Source of the DNA: Armatimonadota bacterium | Lineage (GTDB): Bacteria > Armatimonadota > JAAZEB01 | Direction: 5' to 3' | NCBI GenBank assembly: GCA_012841485.1 | Contig: DUUU01000155.1 | Coordinates: forward strand, 1-10,349 | Length of the DNA stretch: 10,349 nt | Shown: piece by piece, positions 6,798 to 10,349 of the stretch | Layout of the letters: every line of letters starts with the position of its first letter | Position numbering within the stretch: position 1 is the stretch's first letter | Made by a program: the position numbers and the translations under genes | The notes under the pieces: model-generated | Told to the model about the DNA's origin: nothing | Seen by the model: only the letters and a program-made list of their open reading frames with translations | The model's database searches: none

Positions 6798-7183
6798 ATC
6801 AGCGCATCCTGGTAGTCGATGACGAGTTGGGCCCGCGCGAGTCGTTCCGGATGCTTCTGAAGGACCGGTTCGAGGTTCATACCGCTGCGAGCGGTGAGGA
6901 GTGTCTGGCGAGCATCCGGGATCAGGAGTTCGCTCTGGTGTTCCTCGATGTGCGGATGCCCGGGATGGATGGGATCGAGACGCTGGCCAGACTGCGCCAG
7001 CTTCGGCCCACGCTGCCAGTCGTCATCGTCACGGCCTATACGACGATGGAGGCCGCCAGCCGCGCGGTTGAGATGGGCGCCTTCGGCTCGCTGATCAAGC
7101 CATTCACCCGTCGCGACGTCGAGCGCTATGTCAGCCTGGCGCTTGCTGCCGACACTGCGGAAGCGGGCGAGCCTCACCGATGA
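6794..7183 (+). CDS. Stand-alone CheY-like response regulator receiver
   Basis: The protein has 129 residues, just one receiver domain. All key residues are present: the acidic pair D9/D10 in ILVVDDE, phospho-acceptor D52 in VFLDVRMPGMDG, switch T80 in VIVTAYTT, and K102 in SLIKPF. The motif style (LDVRMPGMDGIETL) resembles receivers of NtrC-type regulators, but there is no AAA+ or DNA-binding domain, only a short charged tail. It should accept phosphate from the adjacent kinases and act as a shuttle or by protein contact, in the cytoplasm. Its own Shine-Dalgarno is probably AGGTGAG (6778-6784, 9 nt spacing). Because the start overlaps the stop of the small ORF, translation may also depend on ribosomes finishing that ORF. 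It is the only intact receiver in the window, flanked by kinases on both sides. Confidence 0.93.
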   Translation: MNQRILVVDDELGPRESFRMLLKDRFEVHTAASGEECLASIRDQEFALVFLDVRMPGMDGIETLARLRQLRPTLPVVIVTAYTTMEAASRAVEMGAFGSLIKPFTRRDVERYVSLALAADTAEAGEPHR

Positions 7184-7195
7184 GGTAGGTGTCGT

Positions 7196-7207
7196 CGCGC
7201 CGGCGCG
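7196..7207. repeat. 12-bp perfect palindrome in the receiver-kinase gap
   Basis: CGCGCCGGCGCG is fully self-complementary, and GGTA (7184-7187) with TACC (7209-7212) adds an outer pairing. It sits in the 64-bp gap between the receiver and the next kinase. No T-run follows, so it is not a standard terminator. It might stabilise or partly block the transcript. Palindromes of this size are expected a few times per 10 kb at this GC content, so significance is low. Confidence 0.3.
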
Positions 7208-7247
7208 TTACCCAGGAACTGGCCCTTCTTCCCCCGGAATGTAACCA

Positions 7248-9779
7248 ATGGAACTGGAAACCCCACGAAACTCCAATCCAGACACGCCTCCTGTCAAACC
7301 ACGGGAGGATCGGGGGAGGTATGTCCTGGATCCCGCTGTCGGATTGGACTCCATCAGCCCCTCGTGGGCTATCTGGTTCCGCCTCCTCGTCGAGCACGCG
7401 AACGACCTCATCTACCTCCACAACCCTGAAGGAAAGCTGCTCTTCGTCAACCGGCGCCTGGAGCAGGCCACCGGATGGTCACGGGACGAGATCGTCGGGC
7501 GCAATCTCCTGGAGTTTCTGGCGCCCGACTACCGGCCGAGCGCGCTGGCGCGGCGCGAGGGCGTGTCGATGCCCGATGGCGGTCGCCGCTACGAGACGGA
7601 AGTCATCTGCCGGGACGGCAGCCGCATCCCTCTCGAGGTCCACTCTACCCCGGTCAAGCATAACGGTGAAACGATTGCCTGGCAAGGTATCGCTCGCGAC
7701 ATCCGCGAGCGGCGCCAGGCGCAGGCGCGCATGAATGCTCTCTACGAGACGGCGCGCCAGGTGGTGGGGATCCTGCACCTGGATCAGGTGCTCAAGGTCA
7801 TCGTCTCGCATGCCGCGGAGATCACGGGCGCGCTGAGCTGCACGGTCTGGATGCCGGACGAAGAGCGGGAGACGCTCTACTGCTCTGCTTACGGGGGCAC
7901 TGCCGGGGTCGCGGAGGGCGAGCGGATTGCCATCACCTCGGATGATCCGCTGGCCGAAGCGTTCCGGTCGCGCCAGGCGACCGTGCGCGACGTGGGTGAC
8001 GGATTGCTGGCAGGCGCGGCCGCGCTTCCCCCGGATGTCACGTCGATGGTCGGCTTTCCCCTGATCTCGGCGGAGGGGGTTCTCGGCGTCCTGGGGCTGT
8101 GCTACGGTCGTCCTTCGCACCCCAGTCCAGACGAGGTCGCGCTCCTCTCGATCTTCGCCAACCACGCCGCCGCCGCCATCGCCAACGCGCGTCTCTTCGA
8201 GGCACAGCGCCGGAAGACCCAGGAGGCCGCCGCGATCGGTCAGGTGGGCATGGCCATCGGCACCCTGGATGTCGAGGCCGCTCTGCGCGTTACCGGCGCC
8301 TACGCCTATGACCTCTTCTCCGCCGACCTGGCGGCGGTGCTGGTGCTCGACCAGGATAGGAGCACGCTGCACACCGCTTTCATCGCCGACCGCCACCGGA
8401 AGGTGACCGACGAGCAGTTTCAGGAAGTCTACCGGTTGGAGGAGCACCCGCTTCTGGCCGAGGCCATCCAGAACGATCGCACAGTGGTCACGGATGCGGT
8501 GGCACACCCGCTGATGCGCGATGGTGACGGCGCGCGAGGCAAGGGAGTGGCTACCAGCCTGGTGGTGCCGATGAGCTCGCGGAGCGAGGTGGATGGCGCT
8601 CTCGTTATCTGCTATCGAGAGCACACGCGCGTGTCGGATGTTCGCATCCGCCTGGCTGAGACGCTCGCGCAGCAAGCCGCGGTCGCTATCGACAACGCCA
8701 TGCTCTTCCGGGCGACCGAGGCCGCAAAGCGCGAGTGGGAAGCGACCTTCGACGCCATCCGCGACCCCGTCTACATCTTCTCCACCGAGGGCCGCCTCTT
8801 GCGGGCCAATCGGGCAGCGGGCGCGATGCTGGGTCGGGAGGTCGCCTCGTTGATCGGGCGTCACTACCTGGAGCTTCTCCACGGCGGGCGCGCGCCGACC
8901 CCCATCGATATCTTCGCGGAGTGCCTGGTGCAGGGTCAACCGGTGACCCGCGAGGTGGAGGATCTCTCGGTGCCTGGCGCCTTCCAGGTTTCCGCCTACC
9001 CGCTGTTCGATGATACAGGCAAATGTGTTGGTGTTGTCGAATATCTTAAAGATGTTACCGCTCAGCGCGAGATGCAGGCGCGTCTCTATCACTCCGCGCG
9101 TCTGGCGGGCGTGGGCGAGCTTGCCGCGGGAGTCGTCCACAACTTCAAGAACGTGCTCATGGGCGTCTCGGGAATGCTAGATGTCGCCCTGATGCTGATG
9201 GAGCGCGGCGGTAGCATGGATGCGGTGCGCGAGCGCCTCGTGGACGCCCAGGGCCACGTCTTCCGGGGCAACCAGGTGCTCCAGCGCCTGCTTGATTTCG
9301 CGCGGGGAATACCTCAAGAAGTGGCCGATGTCCACCTAGATGTCCTGCTCCCGGATGTGGTGGCTCTCTGCAAGGCACATCCGGCCAGCCGTGGAATCCG
9401 CATCCGTGCCGAGCTGCCGGCCAACCTGCCCCCTGTGCGTGCCGATGCCAGTCAGCTGCACGAAGTGCTGGTGAATCTGGTGCTCAACGCGCTGCAGGCG
9501 ATCGCCGGGGGAGGCACGGTGACCGTGGATGCGGCCTGCGAGGGGGACCGGGTGATCATCCGCGTCAAGGATACCGGGTGTGGCATTCCGCCCGAGGAGA
9601 TCGAGCGCATCTTCGAGCCATTCTATAGCCATCGGATGCATGGACCACCAGGCTCGGGTATCGGGCTTTCGTCCAGCCTCCGCATGATACGCGCGATGGG
9701 GGGCGATATTCGCGTAGAGAGCCAGGTGGGAGTGGGAACGTCCTTCATCGTGGCGCTGCCGTGGGGGGCTGGAGAGTGA
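7248..9779 (+). CDS. Soluble multi-sensor histidine kinase, PAS-GAF-GAF-PAS-HisKA-HATPase
   Basis: The protein has 843 residues and no membrane segment or signal peptide. After a Pro-rich N-terminus, PAS1 covers about 40-155 (LLVEHANDLIYLHNPEG to GIARDIRERRQ). Two GAF domains follow (about 165-318 and 330-487), each ending with the usual A-x-A-I-x-N-A-x-L-F helix. PAS2 covers about 495-606. The H-box is AAGVVHNFKNVLMG with H631, an H-N-F-x-N variant related to the HDFNN/HNFNN kinases. The HATPase carries N743/N747, a complete G1 box DTGCGI (D775), the F-box IFEPFYS and the G2 box GSGIGL (802-807), so it should be active. It senses cytoplasmic ligands through four domains; ligands are unknown. 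The start has only a weak Shine-Dalgarno (GGA, 12 nt upstream), but no better in-frame start precedes PAS1. PAS2 plus HisKA closely resembles the next gene, indicating tandem duplication. An AT-ending codon island lies at 9009-9062. Confidence 0.92.
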   Translation: MELETPRNSNPDTPPVKPREDRGRYVLDPAVGLDSISPSWAIWFRLLVEHANDLIYLHNPEGKLLFVNRRLEQATGWSRDEIVGRNLLEFLAPDYRPSALARREGVSMPDGGRRYETEVICRDGSRIPLEVHSTPVKHNGETIAWQGIARDIRERRQAQARMNALYETARQVVGILHLDQVLKVIVSHAAEITGALSCTVWMPDEERETLYCSAYGGTAGVAEGERIAITSDDPLAEAFRSRQATVRDVGDGLLAGAAALPPDVTSMVGFPLISAEGVLGVLGLCYGRPSHPSPDEVALLSIFANHAAAAIANARLFEAQRRKTQEAAAIGQVGMAIGTLDVEAALRVTGAYAYDLFSADLAAVLVLDQDRSTLHTAFIADRHRKVTDEQFQEVYRLEEHPLLAEAIQNDRTVVTDAVAHPLMRDGDGARGKGVATSLVVPMSSRSEVDGALVICYREHTRVSDVRIRLAETLAQQAAVAIDNAMLFRATEAAKREWEATFDAIRDPVYIFSTEGRLLRANRAAGAMLGREVASLIGRHYLELLHGGRAPTPIDIFAECLVQGQPVTREVEDLSVPGAFQVSAYPLFDDTGKCVGVVEYLKDVTAQREMQARLYHSARLAGVGELAAGVVHNFKNVLMGVSGMLDVALMLMERGGSMDAVRERLVDAQGHVFRGNQVLQRLLDFARGIPQEVADVHLDVLLPDVVALCKAHPASRGIRIRAELPANLPPVRADASQLHEVLVNLVLNALQAIAGGGTVTVDAACEGDRVIIRVKDTGCGIPPEEIERIFEPFYSHRMHGPPGSGIGLSSSLRMIRAMGGDIRVESQVGVGTSFIVALPWGAGE
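9009..9062 (+). other. AT-ending codon island inside the PAS2 domain
   Basis: Eighteen consecutive codons, residues 588-605, include only three ending in G or C (GGC, GTC, ACC). The flanking codons and the rest of the cluster are strongly GC-ending. The encoded piece is the last PAS strands leading into the DVT motif. The matching stretch of the downstream paralogue, around 10108-10162, encodes similar residues with mostly GC-ending codons. Local recombination with low-GC DNA or an embedded nucleotide-level signal are possible reasons. Confidence 0.65.
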
Positions 9780-9795
9780 TACTGGGGACAAGCGT

Positions 9796-10349
9796 ATGGC
9801 GCAGCCGGCAAGCGATTTGTTTGAAAGAGTAGCAGGGGCGCGCAGAGAGTGGATGGCGTGTTTTGACGCGATCACCGACTGGGTGTTCGTCAAGGCGCGT
9901 GATCTCTCGATCATGAAGGCGAACCGGGCCGCCGCGTCGATCTTCGGGCGGATTCCGCAGCAGCTCATCGGGCACACCTGTCAGGGCCTCTTCCAGACGA
10001 CTGAGATGCCCGCCGATGAGGCGGTCGTGCTGGAGACGTTCCGCACGGGCCAACCTCAGAGCGTCGATGTGAACACGATGCCGATCCCGGGCGAGTTCCA
10101 TGTGGCCACCTATCCTCTGCGAGACGAATCAGGCGATGTGGTGGCGGTGGTGGAGTATGTCCGAGACGTCACCGAGCAGAAGGCCATGGAGCGCCAACTG
10201 CTTCAGTCGGCGCGCCTGGCGGCCGTGGGAGAGCTCGCGGCGGGAGTGGCGCACAACTTCGGCAACATCCTCATGGGGGTCGGCGGAAGCCTGGAGGTCA
10301 TGATCCTCATGGCCGAGAAGGAGGGGTTTTCCCCGCGCATCGTGGAGCG
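9796..10349 (+). CDS. PAS histidine kinase, N-terminal part (runs off the right edge)
   Basis: 184 residues are visible before the window ends, with no stop. The start at 9796 lies 16 bp after the previous gene, with GGGGAC as a plausible ribosome site. A PAS domain spans about 16-128 (REWMACFDAITDWVF to YVRDVTEQK). A DHp helix follows with H-box AAGVAHNFGNILMG and H153. The catalytic ATPase domain must lie beyond the edge. Alignment by eye with the second PAS and DHp of the upstream kinase shows shared features throughout: REW-x-A-x-FDAI-x-D, KANRAAA versus RANRAAG, TGQP versus QGQP, VVEY-x-x-DVT, and SARLA-x-VGELAAGV. The two are tandem paralogues, this one without the PAS1 and GAF modules. 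The H-box differs at the fourth position (HNFG versus HNFK). It would be a soluble kinase, probably competing or cooperating for the same receiver. Confidence 0.88.
   Translation, partial: MAQPASDLFERVAGARREWMACFDAITDWVFVKARDLSIMKANRAAASIFGRIPQQLIGHTCQGLFQTTEMPADEAVVLETFRTGQPQSVDVNTMPIPGEFHVATYPLRDESGDVVAVVEYVRDVTEQKAMERQLLQSARLAAVGELAAGVAHNFGNILMGVGGSLEVMILMAEKEGFSPRIVE

Noticed and set aside
7184..7247. Palindrome after the receiver gene as an intrinsic terminator
   Set aside because: No T-run follows and the stem has only 4 bp around a 4-nt loop.
7312..7330. GGAGGT directly followed by ATG at 7321, a seemingly strong start
   Set aside because: The ATG is out of frame with the kinase and the Shine-Dalgarno has no spacing.
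7479..9140. Long minus-strand open frame (553 residues) opposite the multi-sensor kinase
   Set aside because: Long antisense frames are expected opposite GC3-rich genes. Its composition is His/Arg-rich without domain signatures, whereas the plus strand has full kinase motifs.
1..10349. CRISPR arrays, tRNA or rRNA genes, transposases, integrases
   Set aside because: I found no spaced repeat arrays, no tRNA-like cloverleaf, no rRNA core sequence and no mobile-element protein motifs.

Overview
The window is about 10.3 kb of high-GC bacterial DNA with tightly packed genes and GC-rich third codon positions. It suggests a high-GC, free-living bacterium with large signalling gene sets. No marker gene here fixes the phylum; Armatimonadota or a similar lineage would fit, but that is a guess.

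Layout. At the left edge, on the minus strand, is the 5' part of a GNAT-type acetyltransferase (start 281, running off the window). A 267-bp divergent intergenic region follows. It carries a near-perfect sigma70-type promoter (TTGACA, 17-bp spacer, TATACT, extended -10) firing rightward, with a small dyad abutting the -35 box. Everything to the right is on the plus strand. The order is: a double zinc-ribbon/TPR/membrane protein (549-1448); a 216-bp gap with a spaced 10-bp direct repeat and a possible RNA stem; a beta-ketoacyl-ACP synthase of the FabF/KAS II fold (1665-2927); a membrane histidine kinase of the 7TM-GAF-HisKA-HATPase type (2932-5118); a soluble receiver-like/GAF/PAS protein with a degenerate DHp helix and no ATPase (5123-6709); a 19-residue Trp-rich small ORF (6738-6797) whose stop overlaps the next start; a stand-alone CheY-like receiver (6794-7183); a soluble PAS-GAF-GAF-PAS histidine kinase (7248-9779); and the beginning of a PAS histidine kinase paralogous to the C-terminal half of its neighbour (9796 to the edge).

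How they may work together. Gaps of 4, 4 and 16 bp and one ATGA overlap suggest a co-transcribed signalling cassette, with the ketoacyl synthase physically joined to it. Two complete kinases, the start of a third, one kinase-like protein lacking the phospho-acceptor histidine, and a single intact receiver without an output domain suggest several inputs converging on one phosphorylated shuttle protein. No DNA-binding or enzymatic output domain is visible, so the output lies outside the window or acts by protein-protein contact.

Most unusual points: the ketoacyl synthase has Cys-His-Asn where KAS II enzymes have Cys-His-His; the pseudo-kinase has Gln in place of the H-box His; the receiver is apparently translationally coupled to a tiny Trp-rich ORF; and an 18-codon AT-ending island interrupts the PAS domain of the second kinase.
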